Shown: one piece after another, positions 16,778 through 26,384 of the stretch
How positions within the stretch are numbered: the first letter of the stretch is position 1
Layout: every line of letters begins with the position of its first letter
Source of the DNA: Bacteroidota bacterium
GTDB lineage: Bacteria > Bacteroidota > Bacteroidia > Flavobacteriales_D > Sanyastnellaceae
Direction of reading: 5' to 3'
Assembly (NCBI GenBank): GCA_002746975.1
Contig: NVXE01000006.1
Span: 1,109-41,873 of the forward strand
Length of the DNA stretch: 40,765 nucleotides
Notes under the pieces: model-generated
The model's database searches: none
Seen by the model: only the letters and a program-made list of their open reading frames with translations
Told to the model about the DNA's origin: nothing
Program-made: the position numbers and the translations under genes

Positions 16778-19700
16778 CTATGGGCAGAATTCGCCGAAGC
16801 TAGATAGAATATTTAGAATATCCGAAACAGTTACTACACCATCTCCATTAACATCACCTTGACAAGATGATGCACATCCGAAATCGGCGAGAATGATTAA
16901 CAAATCACCAACCTCAATCGCACCATTATTATTCAAATCAAGTGGGCAAAGACCTACTCCTTGACAATCAAAGCCTGGCAATGGATAATTGCACGTTCCT
17001 GGGTCTGTTGCAAGCGAATTAAAGTTGCAAGCTGTAATATCAGAACAACCAGGAATCTCATTCTCATCGCAAATACCATCTCCGTCTGCATCATTCAAGC
17101 ATACTCCTGCACAATCATAAATGGAGCTAATAGGGTAGGTACAAGATCCGTCATCAGTATCTGCAAGACTATCGTAGTTACAAGCATTAACATCAGTACA
17201 TCCAAGAACAGGACTGTAACAAGACCCATCATCAACAGTCGCGTTAGGATCGTAGTTAGGCGAGGTTGGATCTGTACAACCTGAAATTACAGGGGAATCT
17301 AGACAGAATGAATGATTTGCTTGAGTACCGAAAGAACCTCCAGCTACCATTTGGGCAAGGATAGTACCCGCGGCATCAACTAACTGATAATCTCCCGTTA
17401 CTCCACCGAAGCTCAATCCATCACCATAGCTATCAAAAACTGAAAGTGTGTAGCATCCATATGAAAGACAATTAGTCTCTACATAAGTTGTTTCTGCTCC
17501 AGCATAAGGTCCTCCAGACCAAACAACTAGACCACTCGCATCCGCTACAGACCAAGTCGTCTCACCAGGATAAGAATCCGTTAATAAAGTAAATGTAACA
17601 GAACCTCCTCCTAAAACTGAGAACGAAGTATTCGATACGTTGTTCGCAACATTTGCGTCTAAACCATTCGATGTTCCAAGGGCAACAGAAGCGTTAATAG
17701 TATGAGCACCAGGCCCCAAATCAATACACTGGTTTCCGTTCGGACAAACTGCAATATCAACAGAAGCCCCTGAGGGTAGTGATCCCGTCCAAGTGTTTGT
17801 TGTTACAGAGCCTCCATTGAAACTATAAGTTGTAGTGAACTCTGTTATGGTTTGGACACCTAGGTTTACAACAGTAATTACTGGGCTAACTGCAGTTCCA
17901 CAGTTAGGAGCTGTTAATCCAGAGACTCCTTGAAGTGCTATGTCCCAATCTGATCCCCCTGCACCTTGAGTAATTATTACGTTAGAGTTAGATATGTCGA
18001 AGAATACATTACCCTCTCCTTTAACCTTAAAACGGGCAGTAGTTGTTGTTATGTTTGGTATTAAAACTACTGCGGAACCATCATTAGTTACACCAGTAGC
18101 AAGCTGAGTTGGAAATGTGTAACCACCATCCGTTGATAAAAGAATCTCTACCGTAGAACAGTTAACCGGAGCCATATTTGTTCCTGCAACATCCCATGTT
18201 ATAGTTGCAAAACCGTTAGCTATTGACCCTGTATTTGGTGATGTAAGCACAAATGGTCCAGAATTTCCATCGACTGAAATAGAAATTAAATCGTCCGTAA
18301 ACGCTCCCCCACCAGCTCTATTATCTCTTACTGAACACTTAAATTGTAGCCCTCTAGAATATGTAGGCAGATGTTCACCGATAGTGACGGTACCGTTTAC
18401 AAGGTCTGAAACACGCGGAAAAACACGAGTTGTTGAAGTTGTCGAAGACCATGATCTAAATATCGGTTGATTTCCAGATGGATTTGTAAGATTATTATCT
18501 CCCGCAGCAGTAGTAGGTCCTAAATCATATTCTTCCCAATTGTAAGTAATAGGGTCTCCATCAGCATCACTACCCGAAGCTACAAGCTCAAATGGCGTAT
18601 TCGCCGGAATTGTGCTTCCTCCACCATATGCAATAACTGTAGGAATATTATTATTCGTTGCTGAAGGAACATCACATGAATTACCTCCTCCATTTACAGT
18701 GAATGCAATCATTTCATTTATACTGTGGTTATGAAAGTGATCATCTGAATTAGATTGTAAGTTGGGTGCGCAAATCCCAGCATACCCCATGATAGTAGAA
18801 GCTGAACCAGGCTCGAAAGCGGCTCCAGCAGATCTATTACAACTGTTGTTTTGAGTGTGGTTAGCTCCCCATTGATGGCCCATTTCATGAGCAACGTAGT
18901 CAATATCAAACGGGTCATTAACAGGAGAGTTTTGGCCTGTTACTCCACCAGCTTTATTACCACCACAAGGAGATTGCAAGTATGCTACACCTCCGCCACC
19001 AGTTGAAAACACGTGACCTATATCGTAATTATTAGAACCTATAACATTATCACAAGTAGTCTGGTTTTGGCCTAGCATGGAAGAACCATTACCATTAGAA
19101 TATGGATCCGAACCACTGTTTAGAAAAATCAAATTATCATTGTTTGGAACAAGAACCATTCGAATACAAACGTCTCGTTCAAATACTCCGTTAACCCTAG
19201 CCATAGATGTATTCATTGCTGAGATTACACCTAAAACTGTTCCCCCGTGAAATGTAGCATATTCACCTGTACATGCTAAAGCCAAACGGTACGTACGTAG
19301 TGTAGTTCCGTTAGACACCATCATATTTTTTTGCATCCCCATCTGTAGAATTTGCCCTTTAGAATCAAGAGTTTCAGGGGTAGAAGTTTGCTTTTTTACT
19401 TTTTTAGGAGCCAAAGAGGAAAGTCCACCATCCTTTACAATACATCCTTCGTGCTGCTTGTCCGTATTTTCATAAAAACTAGACTTCGTATAGCTAATGC
19501 ATTTGGTTAAGTCGCCTGAAGTAAAGGGGTCAATATAAACTGTTGATTTCGAGCTTAATATCATTGCATGAAAGCCCTCGGGGGTAAGGTCGAACCTAAC
19601 GATGGACGAAGGGTTATCTATCCCTTGACCTAAGTACACCTGAATCTCTGGATATTTAGCTGCAAGTTCAGGTGACATTACTGGGCTATTAACAAACGAA

Positions 19701-19999
19701 AATGATTCCATAGTTCCGTCAGGCATAGGCAACTCAATAATTACATTTGACGATTTCGCAGAAATGTTTGAGCGACTAGATTCTAATGGAGCAGCATCTA
19801 AAACTTGCTTAATGCTCTCAATATTTAATTCTATAGTTCTGTAATGAGCCGGCTGTATAGTAGGCTTTTCATCAGCCGTTCTAACCTCCACATCTGACCA
19901 ATATCCTCCTTGAGCAGAAAACTGATTAATATTAGATTGCAGTATACTTACACAAAACAAGGTTGCTATAAATATAGCTGAAGGAAATAGTCGGCGCAT
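16778..19999 (-). CDS. Secreted metzincin protease with Cys-rich repeats and dockerin-like tail
   Basis: A 1073-residue exported protease. The N-terminal signal segment is followed by a propeptide-like region (to about 230). The catalytic zinc motif HEMGHQWGANH (His371, Glu372, His375, His381) and a Met-turn in IMGYAG (Met404) place it among reprolysin-like metzincins. Ig-like or proprotein-convertase-P-like beta domains follow. From about residue 907 come three Cys-rich motifs of the GCTDVNACNYDSLADTDDGS type, shared with the protein at 1-3593. The end (about 1016-1073) has two EF-hand-like loops, DLNNNGAIEVGDLLIILADF and DVNGDGVVTVSDILNILSSF, resembling a dockerin. No standard type IX secretion tail is seen, so the dockerin-like end may replace it (inference). 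Confidence 0.9.
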   Translation of the reverse strand: MRRLFPSAIFIATLFCVSILQSNINQFSAQGGYWSDVEVRTADEKPTIQPAHYRTIELNIESIKQVLDAAPLESSRSNISAKSSNVIIELPMPDGTMESFSFVNSPVMSPELAAKYPEIQVYLGQGIDNPSSIVRFDLTPEGFHAMILSSKSTVYIDPFTSGDLTKCISYTKSSFYENTDKQHEGCIVKDGGLSSLAPKKVKKQTSTPETLDSKGQILQMGMQKNMMVSNGTTLRTYRLALACTGEYATFHGGTVLGVISAMNTSMARVNGVFERDVCIRMVLVPNNDNLIFLNSGSDPYSNGNGSSMLGQNQTTCDNVIGSNNYDIGHVFSTGGGGVAYLQSPCGGNKAGGVTGQNSPVNDPFDIDYVAHEMGHQWGANHTQNNSCNRSAGAAFEPGSASTIMGYAGICAPNLQSNSDDHFHNHSINEMIAFTVNGGGNSCDVPSATNNNIPTVIAYGGGSTIPANTPFELVASGSDADGDPITYNWEEYDLGPTTAAGDNNLTNPSGNQPIFRSWSSTTSTTRVFPRVSDLVNGTVTIGEHLPTYSRGLQFKCSVRDNRAGGGAFTDDLISISVDGNSGPFVLTSPNTGSIANGFATITWDVAGTNMAPVNCSTVEILLSTDGGYTFPTQLATGVTNDGSAVVLIPNITTTTARFKVKGEGNVFFDISNSNVIITQGAGGSDWDIALQGVSGLTAPNCGTAVSPVITVVNLGVQTITEFTTTYSFNGGSVTTNTWTGSLPSGASVDIAVCPNGNQCIDLGPGAHTINASVALGTSNGLDANVANNVSNTSFSVLGGGSVTFTLLTDSYPGETTWSVADASGLVVWSGGPYAGAETTYVETNCLSYGCYTLSVFDSYGDGLSFGGVTGDYQLVDAAGTILAQMVAGGSFGTQANHSFCLDSPVISGCTDPTSPNYDPNATVDDGSCYSPVLGCTDVNACNYDSLADTDDGSCTYPISSIYDCAGVCLNDADGDGICDENEIPGCSDITACNFNSLATDPGTCNYPLPGFDCQGVGLCPLDLNNNGAIEVGDLLIILADFGCASSCQGDVNGDGVVTVSDILNILSSFGEFCP

Positions 20000-20017
20000 T
20001 TGAATATTGGGATTGAG

Positions 20018-20036
20018 TTCTAGATATTTCTAGATA
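20018..20036. repeat. Two TTCTAGATA direct repeats 10 bp apart
   Basis: TTCTAGATA occurs at 20018-20026 and 20028-20036, each containing the palindrome TCTAGA. The copies are exactly one helical turn apart, 19-37 bases upstream of the metzincin start codon, so they could be a paired operator or leader element. The rest of the gap 20000-20113 shows nothing further. Confidence 0.5.
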
Positions 20037-20113
20037 CTAAACGCCTATATTCATAAACGGTTGCCTGAGAATGAATTTATTTTCTTACTTGCACGGATTC
20101 ACACAGAGTGTAC

Positions 20114-21217
20114 TTACTCAAACGATGGTTTATTCCAAACCTTTATTTTATCGTTAAGCTCAACACCATCAAGCACTTCTACAATTAATCCATCTGAAAG
20201 ACCTAGTACTATATCATGACGCTCATAAGTGTTTGGAGCGATTTCTACGTCAACGAAGGCCTGATGTTTATCAAATTGCACGAGAATTTCACTAACCGTG
20301 AGTACTGAATCGCGACGATCGAGCTCTACATCTGCATTAGCAGAGTAGCCCGCTCGAAGGAACTGACCTTCTTCAAGAACGACGGCAGCTTTAATTTCAA
20401 ACTGTATCGCCCCAGATTCTTCAACTCCTTTAGGTGAAATATGCTCTAATGTAGCAGGGTATGCTGACCCGTCAATAGCACCGATAGTAAGAACGATGCC
20501 CATTCCTTCGTGTAGCTTCTCCACCTCGCTTTCATCAATTTTTCCGACAAAAATTAAGTCCTTCATGTCTGCAACAGAAGCGACAGTAGTTCCATCATTG
20601 AAATTATTTGCTTCAATTACACTATTCCCCTTTTTTACAGGAACATCTAAGACCATACCGTCGATAGTAGATCTAATTAATGTATTCGACGCGCTGCCAC
20701 CCCTTGAAGTAACTCCTTCTCTTACAATTCTAAGGTTATCCTCAGCTCCAAGCACCTCCTCATTAGCTTGGTTTAAAGCAAGTTCAAATTTCTGAATTTC
20801 CATACCGGAAACAACTCCCTTCTCAAATAATTCGGCATTCCTTTCATAGGTAGTTAGAGCGTCTGCTCTTGAAATCTTAGCTCTTGAAAGTCTATTTTCA
20901 GCACTTGATAATGCAGACATATTTGGTACTATAGTAACCTCCGCAATAATATCACCTGCTTTAACTATATCACCCGCTTCAACATGTACAACTCGTACAA
21001 TCCCACTTACTTGAGGCTTTATCATTATCTCCTGACGAGGCTGAATACTACCAGAAGCAACTGTTTTGAGAACAATATCACCCATTTGCGGCGATTTAGT
21101 TTCGTAAGTAGCTAGAGTGGTTTGTTCTTTTGCATACAAGAAATCAACTGTGTAGATAGCAGCTCCCACTACTAAGACTACGAACCCTAAAAGGGTATAT
21201 AAACGACCTTTTTTCAT
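20114..21217 (-). CDS. HlyD/MacA-type periplasmic adaptor of ABC exporter
   Basis: A membrane-fusion protein of 367 residues linking inner-membrane permeases to an outer-membrane channel. Residues about 6-28 are one membrane anchor. A biotinyl-lipoyl-like half (VRVVHVEAGDIVKAGDIIAE, about 73-92) precedes a coiled-coil hairpin (about 98-165), then the second lipoyl half and beta-barrel. Its ATG overlaps the preceding permease stop by 4 bases (ATGA), so it is translationally coupled and is the last gene of the four-gene operon. An outer-membrane TolC-like partner is not in the window. Confidence 0.9.
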   Translation of the reverse strand: MKKGRLYTLLGFVVLVVGAAIYTVDFLYAKEQTTLATYETKSPQMGDIVLKTVASGSIQPRQEIMIKPQVSGIVRVVHVEAGDIVKAGDIIAEVTIVPNMSALSSAENRLSRAKISRADALTTYERNAELFEKGVVSGMEIQKFELALNQANEEVLGAEDNLRIVREGVTSRGGSASNTLIRSTIDGMVLDVPVKKGNSVIEANNFNDGTTVASVADMKDLIFVGKIDESEVEKLHEGMGIVLTIGAIDGSAYPATLEHISPKGVEESGAIQFEIKAAVVLEEGQFLRAGYSANADVELDRRDSVLTVSEILVQFDKHQAFVDVEIAPNTYERHDIVLGLSDGLIVEVLDGVELNDKIKVWNKPSFE

Positions 21218-22500
21218 TCTGTTCTTATTGCTTCAACGGGACGCACTGCGACAGCACGAAGAGCAGGTAATATGCCTGCGATAAGTCCCATCACGAGCAT
21301 AACGCCGAGGGCGATTAGCACGATATTAAGTGATACTTCTGGATTACGGAAGCTACCGCTTGCCCCATCCATAGATTTTAGTAGATCATTAACGACCTCA
21401 AGGGACGCAACTCCTAAAGAAACTCCAGCAAGACCTGAAAGAGTAGTTAGGAACATAGTTTCTGCCATGATTTGACGCATAACCGTAAAAGGAGTTGCTC
21501 CCATAGCTCTACGTATGCCTAACTCTTGAGTTCTCTCTCTGACAGTAATAAGCATAATATTCATTATACCGATTGCCCCTGCTAGAAGAGCAAGACCTCC
21601 GAAAATAAAAGAAATTAGCCTAAATGCTGCGAATATTGTTTCTATCTCTTCAAATGCCGATGCCATAGTCCAATGTCCGAACGCCCGCTTATCATCAGGA
21701 TGTACAGACTTCCTTTGCTTCATAAGACCTATTATCTCATTTGCTGCAGAATCAGCATGAATTTCTTTATCTATGAGAATTCCATACCACCCCACTTTAT
21801 CTCCTGTATGAAATGCTTTACCAAACGTAGTATAAGGAACGAAGATACTTTGATTACCTTCCTCTGCGTCCTCGCCTGTTTTATAAGTGGAGTATACACC
21901 TACGACAGTAAATAGCACTCCTTGTACGCGTATCGAACTACCTATAGGCTCTTCACCTTGTTCGTACAACAACTCTAAGACACGTTTTCCTATTACAGCA
22001 ACCTTCCTTTCTTGATCTAAATCACCATCGTTTAGATATCTACCACTAATAATTTTAACTGGGTCAATCTCGATATATCCAGGGATATCTCCATAAACAT
22101 TGAATGCCCCAGACTTCGTTCCCCTCATAATATTATTTGACCCTCTATGACCTCCTAGTTGGTTTCTAGGAGCTATCAAGGTTGCTGAAGTAGAATTTTC
22201 TCTCAGATACTCAGTGTCTGAACTATTAAAATTAAACGACCTACCTCTCTTAAATCCTTTATATGGTTTTGCCGTCCATTGAGTCCAAACAAACATCGAG
22301 TTCTTCACCCTCCCTCCCATATCACTCGTTACTCCATTTTCTAAGCCATTTGAAGCTCCAACAGTAACAACAATCATGAAAAGCCCCCAACCCACACCTA
22401 GCCCCGACAGGAACGTGCGGAAAGGATTCGTTAAGAATACTTGAAGAATCTCGAGCATTCTATCTCGATCAAATAAGTTTATTTTAGACAGAAACTTCAT
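21214..22500 (-). CDS. MacB/FtsX-type ABC transporter permease (second copy)
   Basis: A 428-residue permease with one N-terminal transmembrane helix (about 30-52), a large periplasmic MacB-type core domain (about 53-295) and three C-terminal helices. It carries the FtsX-family cytoplasmic motif TVRERTQELGIRRAMGATPF (about 322-341), which contacts the ATPase, and the terminal ALRAVAVRPVEAIRTE. No ATPase domain is fused, unlike enterobacterial MacB. It begins one base after the stop of the paralogous permease, so the two probably form a heterodimer. Substrate unknown. Confidence 0.92.
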   Translation of the reverse strand: MKFLSKINLFDRDRMLEILQVFLTNPFRTFLSGLGVGWGLFMIVVTVGASNGLENGVTSDMGGRVKNSMFVWTQWTAKPYKGFKRGRSFNFNSSDTEYLRENSTSATLIAPRNQLGGHRGSNNIMRGTKSGAFNVYGDIPGYIEIDPVKIISGRYLNDGDLDQERKVAVIGKRVLELLYEQGEEPIGSSIRVQGVLFTVVGVYSTYKTGEDAEEGNQSIFVPYTTFGKAFHTGDKVGWYGILIDKEIHADSAANEIIGLMKQRKSVHPDDKRAFGHWTMASAFEEIETIFAAFRLISFIFGGLALLAGAIGIMNIMLITVRERTQELGIRRAMGATPFTVMRQIMAETMFLTTLSGLAGVSLGVASLEVVNDLLKSMDGASGSFRNPEVSLNIVLIALGVMLVMGLIAGILPALRAVAVRPVEAIRTE

Positions 22501-22501
22501 C

Positions 22502-23728
22502 TTATTCGTCTCTTAAAGCTTCTACCGGTCTAATACTAACCGCTCTTAGAGCTGGACCTATACCACTTACGACACCCACTACTACTAATATACCCATCGC
22601 CACTAAAGCTATCCTGAAATCTACTTGAGGATTCTTAAAGTACTCATGATCTACCATGGGAGAAACAACTTCCAGTAACCAAACCCCTATAATCAAACCT
22701 ACTGACCCCGAAACAATCATTAGCGATAGAGATTCTTGAACTACTAAACCCACAACTGAGGCACTACTAGCGCCCAATGCTTTTCTTACACCTATTTCTT
22801 TCGTCCTCTCCTTAACTGCTATGGCTAGTATATTTGCTACCCCTACTGCTCCCGCGAGTAGCGTCAACAGACCTATACCCCAAATAAACAACTCAATACC
22901 CATAAATATATTTTGGTATCTCTCGTACTCTTCGTTGTTATTCTCCATCCAAACACCTCTCGGATCGTCTGGGTGTACGCCTTTTCTATCCTTGAACCAC
23001 GTTAATAACGATTCTGTCAAAGATTGAGTAGCTGTAATAGGCATAGTTCCTGTACCTAGAATAATTTGGTCTACTTTATCCGTAGACCTAAATATCTTCT
23101 GAGCAGTAGTAAAAGGTAAATAAGCCATCTGATTCTCCCATCTACTTGCAGGGTCATCAAAGGTACCCACTACCATAAACTGAACGCCACCAATTATTAA
23201 ATAAGTACCTATCGGATCATTTTCTTCATAAAGGTCTTCTATTATTTTCGTGCCAATTACTGCGACTTTCGTGTTTTCGTCAATGTCACGTTGAGAAATG
23301 AATCTACCTTTTGTAAGAACAGTGTTTTCAAGCATTTGATGATCGGGATCGACACCTCTCAAAGGAAAATTACTCTCCTTATCCTTATACTCCATTGACA
23401 TACCCCAAATTCTTACCCTCCTCGAAAAAGCTTCAACACTATCCATTTTTTGGAACATTGCATCAACATCAGAATTGAGCATCAAAATATTATGGTTTGG
23501 TTTATTTCCACGGTAGGCTAGCTGAGTTCTCCCAGAACTTACCCAAATAGAATTAACTGCATCGTCACTGAATTGATTTTTAACGCCATTCTGTAAACCA
23601 AACCCCAGTCCTTGCATTACAACAAGTATGAAAACCCCAAGCGCAATAGAAAGCCCTGTCAAAGCAGTGCGAAGCGGGTGACTTAACACCGTATTTCCTA
23701 TTTCGAGCCAGGTATCTCGGTTAAACAT
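22502..23728 (-). CDS. MacB/FtsX-type ABC transporter permease (first copy)
   Basis: A 408-residue permease with the same architecture as the following gene: N-terminal helix (about 16-40), periplasmic MacB core domain, three C-terminal helices, coupling motif AVKERTKEIGVRKALGASSA and the end ALRAVSIRPVEALRDE. It starts 11 bases after the ATPase gene stop. The two permeases are clearly paralogous but diverged, which suggests an obligate heterodimer rather than a recent duplication. Confidence 0.92.
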   Translation of the reverse strand: MFNRDTWLEIGNTVLSHPLRTALTGLSIALGVFILVVMQGLGFGLQNGVKNQFSDDAVNSIWVSSGRTQLAYRGNKPNHNILMLNSDVDAMFQKMDSVEAFSRRVRIWGMSMEYKDKESNFPLRGVDPDHQMLENTVLTKGRFISQRDIDENTKVAVIGTKIIEDLYEENDPIGTYLIIGGVQFMVVGTFDDPASRWENQMAYLPFTTAQKIFRSTDKVDQIILGTGTMPITATQSLTESLLTWFKDRKGVHPDDPRGVWMENNNEEYERYQNIFMGIELFIWGIGLLTLLAGAVGVANILAIAVKERTKEIGVRKALGASSASVVGLVVQESLSLMIVSGSVGLIIGVWLLEVVSPMVDHEYFKNPQVDFRIALVAMGILVVVGVVSGIGPALRAVSIRPVEALRDE

Positions 23729-23739
23729 TACAGTCAGAG

Positions 23740-24405
23740 TTATCTAAAATCAATTTGACCATCCACAAGGTGTATCGTTCTATCACAAAGTGCTGCGATA
23801 TCAGATTCGTGAGTTACAATAATCATTGTAATACCTTCTTTATTTACTTTCCTTAGTAAATCCATTACTTCGTGAGAAGTAGTGGAGTCTAAAGCCCCAG
23901 TGGGTTCATCTGCTAGAATCACTTTAGGTTCACCAACTAATGCTCTAGCAATAGCTACACGTTGTTTTTGGCCTCCACTCATTTGATTAGGAAGGTGATT
24001 CGCCCAATCCTCAAGTCCTACCTTCTTAAGGTATTCCATAGCTTTCAAATTCCTAACCTTTCTAGGTACGCTCTGATAGTAAAGCGGAAGAGCTACATTC
24101 TCAAGAGCTGATTTAAAGCCTATCAAGTTAAAGCTTTGAAATACAAAACCTAAAAATCTACTTCTATATTTAGCAGCTGCTCTTTCGTTTAAACCAGCCA
24201 TAGAAGTTCCCGCAAGTTCATAATCCCCACTGTCAAAATCATCTAGTAATCCCAAAATATTTAAAAGGGTAGACTTACCAGAGCCTGACGAGCCCATAAT
24301 AGCCACCATTTCACCCTTTTTTATATGGCTACTCAACCCCTTCAAAACTTCCAGTTTGTGGGAACCAGCAGTATAAGATTTTCGTATTTCTTTCAATATT
24401 ATCAC
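23740..24405 (-). CDS. LolD/MacB-type ABC transporter ATP-binding protein
   Basis: A cytosolic ATPase of 221 residues powering the adjacent permeases. It has Walker A GSSGSGKST (38-46), Q-loop VFQSFN, signature MSGGQKQRVAIARA, Walker B VILADEPTGALD and the H-loop in IIVTHE, all intact. The frame begins with GTG at 24405; no ATG lies nearby upstream. It is the first gene of the operon ATPase - permease - permease - adaptor and diverges from typA across a 142-base gap. The set resembles MacAB-type exporters for peptides, lipids or antibiotics, but the cargo cannot be told. Confidence 0.95.
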   Translation of the reverse strand: MIILKEIRKSYTAGSHKLEVLKGLSSHIKKGEMVAIMGSSGSGKSTLLNILGLLDDFDSGDYELAGTSMAGLNERAAAKYRSRFLGFVFQSFNLIGFKSALENVALPLYYQSVPRKVRNLKAMEYLKKVGLEDWANHLPNQMSGGQKQRVAIARALVGEPKVILADEPTGALDSTTSHEVMDLLRKVNKEGITMIIVTHESDIAALCDRTIHLVDGQIDFR

Positions 24406-24501
24406 GGTCGCGAAGATAGCAGACTTGAACCTTTTTAAACGTTAATTTCTGACAATGTATATATTACCCATCTATTAGGTCAAATACCACGATAAAAGTC
24501 G

Positions 24502-24509
24502 TAATTTCG
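24502..24509 (+). promoter_or_regulatory. Possible Bacteroidota -7 promoter box for typA
   Basis: TAATTTCG matches the Bacteroidota -7 consensus TAnnTTTG at seven of eight positions and lies 38 bases upstream of the typA start. I see no clear TTG at the -33 spacing, so this is a weak call. Confidence 0.3.
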
Positions 24510-24547
24510 CGCGGCCGTAGAGCTATCAAACCTACAATTATTACACT

Positions 24548-26323
24548 ATGAGCGGAATAAGAAACATTGCCATCATTGCCCACGTTGACCATGGGAAAAC
24601 TACACTTGTCGATAAAATCATTCATCGTTGCCAGGTAGTTGACCCACGTAAAGAAACGGGTGAACTTATTCTAGACAGCAACGATCTTGAACGGGAGCGC
24701 GGGATTACAATCCTTTCTAAGAATGTCAGTGCTATGTGGAAAGGCACAAAAATTAACATTATAGATACTCCTGGTCACGCGGATTTCGGTGGTGAAGTTG
24801 AACGTGTTCTGAAAATGGCCGACGCAGTAGTTCTGCTAGTAGATGCTTTTGAGGGACCTATGCCACAAACTCGTTTCGTACTTGGGAAAGCACTTGAGCT
24901 GGGACTTAAACCTATTGTCGTTGTAAACAAGGTTGATAAAGAAAACTGTACACCTGATATCGTTCATGAACAGATATTTGACTTAATGTTCAACCTTGAT
25001 GCTACAGAGGAACAGCTTGATTTCCCTACTGCATATGGTTCAGCGAAACACAACTGGATGGCTGAGGATTGGCAAAATCCAGCAGAAAACATTGATTATC
25101 TTCTTGATTTAATCGTTTCTGAAGTTCCCGAGGCCCCTTTCAATGAAGGAAATCCTCAAATGCAAATTACTTCGTTAGACTACTCAAAGTACACTGGTCG
25201 TATTGCTATTGGAAGACTATTTAGAGGGGAACTTCACACAAATAGAGACTATGCTCTATGTACAGCTGATGGAGTGAAAAAAGTTAGAGCTAAAGAACTT
25301 TTCATTTTTACAGGTCTAGGTAAAGAGAAAGTTGATAGTGTAAGGGCTGGTGATATTTGTGCAATAAATGGAATTGAGGGATTCGAAATAGGAGATACTA
25401 TTTCTGACCTTGAAAACCCCGAAGCAATTAAGCGTATTGCTGTGGATGAGCCTACAATGAGTCTAATGTTCACGATTAACACTTCTCCTTTCTTAGGAAA
25501 AGATGGTGACTACCTCACCTCTCGTCACATTCGCGAACGCCTAGATATGGAGCTTCAGAAAAACCTCGCCCTTCGTGTTGAGCCTACAGATAGTGAGGAC
25601 AAATGGAATGTTTACGGAAGAGGAATCCTTCACTTATCTGTTCTTATCGAAACTATGCGCCGTGAAGGTTACGAACTTCAGGTCGGAAAACCTCAAGTTA
25701 TCTTCAAGGAGATTGATGGGAAAAAGCATGAGCCATTCGAGACATTAGTCATTGACGTTCCTGAAACTTCTGCAGGAAAAGCAACTGAACTTGTTATGAT
25801 GCGTAAAGGCATGCTATTAGTTATGGAACCTAAGGGCGAACTGCAGCATTTGGAGTTCCGCATACCTTCTAGAGGTATCATTGGTCTTAGAAACCAAATC
25901 CTAACTGCTACATCTGGTGAAGCAATTATGACTCACCGTTTCGATAGCTACGATCTTTTTGCTGGTGAAATCTCAACAAGAATGTCTGGATCTCTTGTAA
26001 GTTCTGAATTAGGCCAAGCACGCGCATATGAAATTGACCGTCTTCAAGAGAGAGGTACTTTCTTCATAGATGCAGGTCAGGATATTTACCCAGGACAAAT
26101 AGTAGGTGAGTCTTCTCGTAATACTGATATGGAGATAAATCTCGTCCGTGGAAAGAAACACAGTAATGTACGTTCATCTGGAGCTGACAAGAGTCTCAAA
26201 ATTGTCCCTCCTAAGAAAATGTCTCTAGAAGAATACATGGAGTGGATAGCTGACAACGAGTATCTCGAGGTTACACCTAAAGCTCTTAGAGTACGTAAAG
26301 TTCCTGGAACTCGAATTCCTTAA
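24548..26323 (+). CDS. typA: Ribosome-associated translational GTPase TypA/BipA
   Basis: A 591-residue GTPase of the EF-G-like superfamily that binds ribosomes and supports 50S assembly and stress growth (family knowledge). G1 is AHVDHGKT (11-18), G3 DTPGHADF (about 76), G4 NKVD (about 129), and the switch region contains the typical RERGITI. Domain II, the EF-G-like domains III and V, and the BipA-specific C-terminal domain are all present, with the family blocks [14 protein letters not shown] and GALQHLEF-like GELQHLEF. Length is normal for the family (about 600). The gene ends 21 bases before a strong palindromic terminator. Confidence 0.97.
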   Translation: MSGIRNIAIIAHVDHGKTTLVDKIIHRCQVVDPRKETGELILDSNDLERERGITILSKNVSAMWKGTKINIIDTPGHADFGGEVERVLKMADAVVLLVDAFEGPMPQTRFVLGKALELGLKPIVVVNKVDKENCTPDIVHEQIFDLMFNLDATEEQLDFPTAYGSAKHNWMAEDWQNPAENIDYLLDLIVSEVPEAPFNEGNPQMQITSLDYSKYTGRIAIGRLFRGELHTNRDYALCTADGVKKVRAKELFIFTGLGKEKVDSVRAGDICAINGIEGFEIGDTISDLENPEAIKRIAVDEPTMSLMFTINTSPFLGKDGDYLTSRHIRERLDMELQKNLALRVEPTDSEDKWNVYGRGILHLSVLIETMRREGYELQVGKPQVIFKEIDGKKHEPFETLVIDVPETSAGKATELVMMRKGMLLVMEPKGELQHLEFRIPSRGIIGLRNQILTATSGEAIMTHRFDSYDLFAGEISTRMSGSLVSSELGQARAYEIDRLQERGTFFIDAGQDIYPGQIVGESSRNTDMEINLVRGKKHSNVRSSGADKSLKIVPPKKMSLEEYMEWIADNEYLEVTPKALRVRKVPGTRIP

Positions 26324-26344
26324 ACTACTAATAGGCAAATTACT

Positions 26345-26384
26345 TAACAAAAAAGGTCAACCAATTGGTTGACCTTTTTTGTTA
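26345..26384. terminator. Bidirectional terminator, perfect 40-bp palindrome
   Basis: The core GGTCAACCAATTGGTTGACC (26355-26374) is a perfect palindrome, flanked by six A on the left and six T on the right. The symmetry continues to 40 bases (26345-26384). It can act as an intrinsic terminator for typA (plus) and, from the other side, for the minus-strand gene, whose stop codon occupies its last three bases. Confidence 0.85.
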
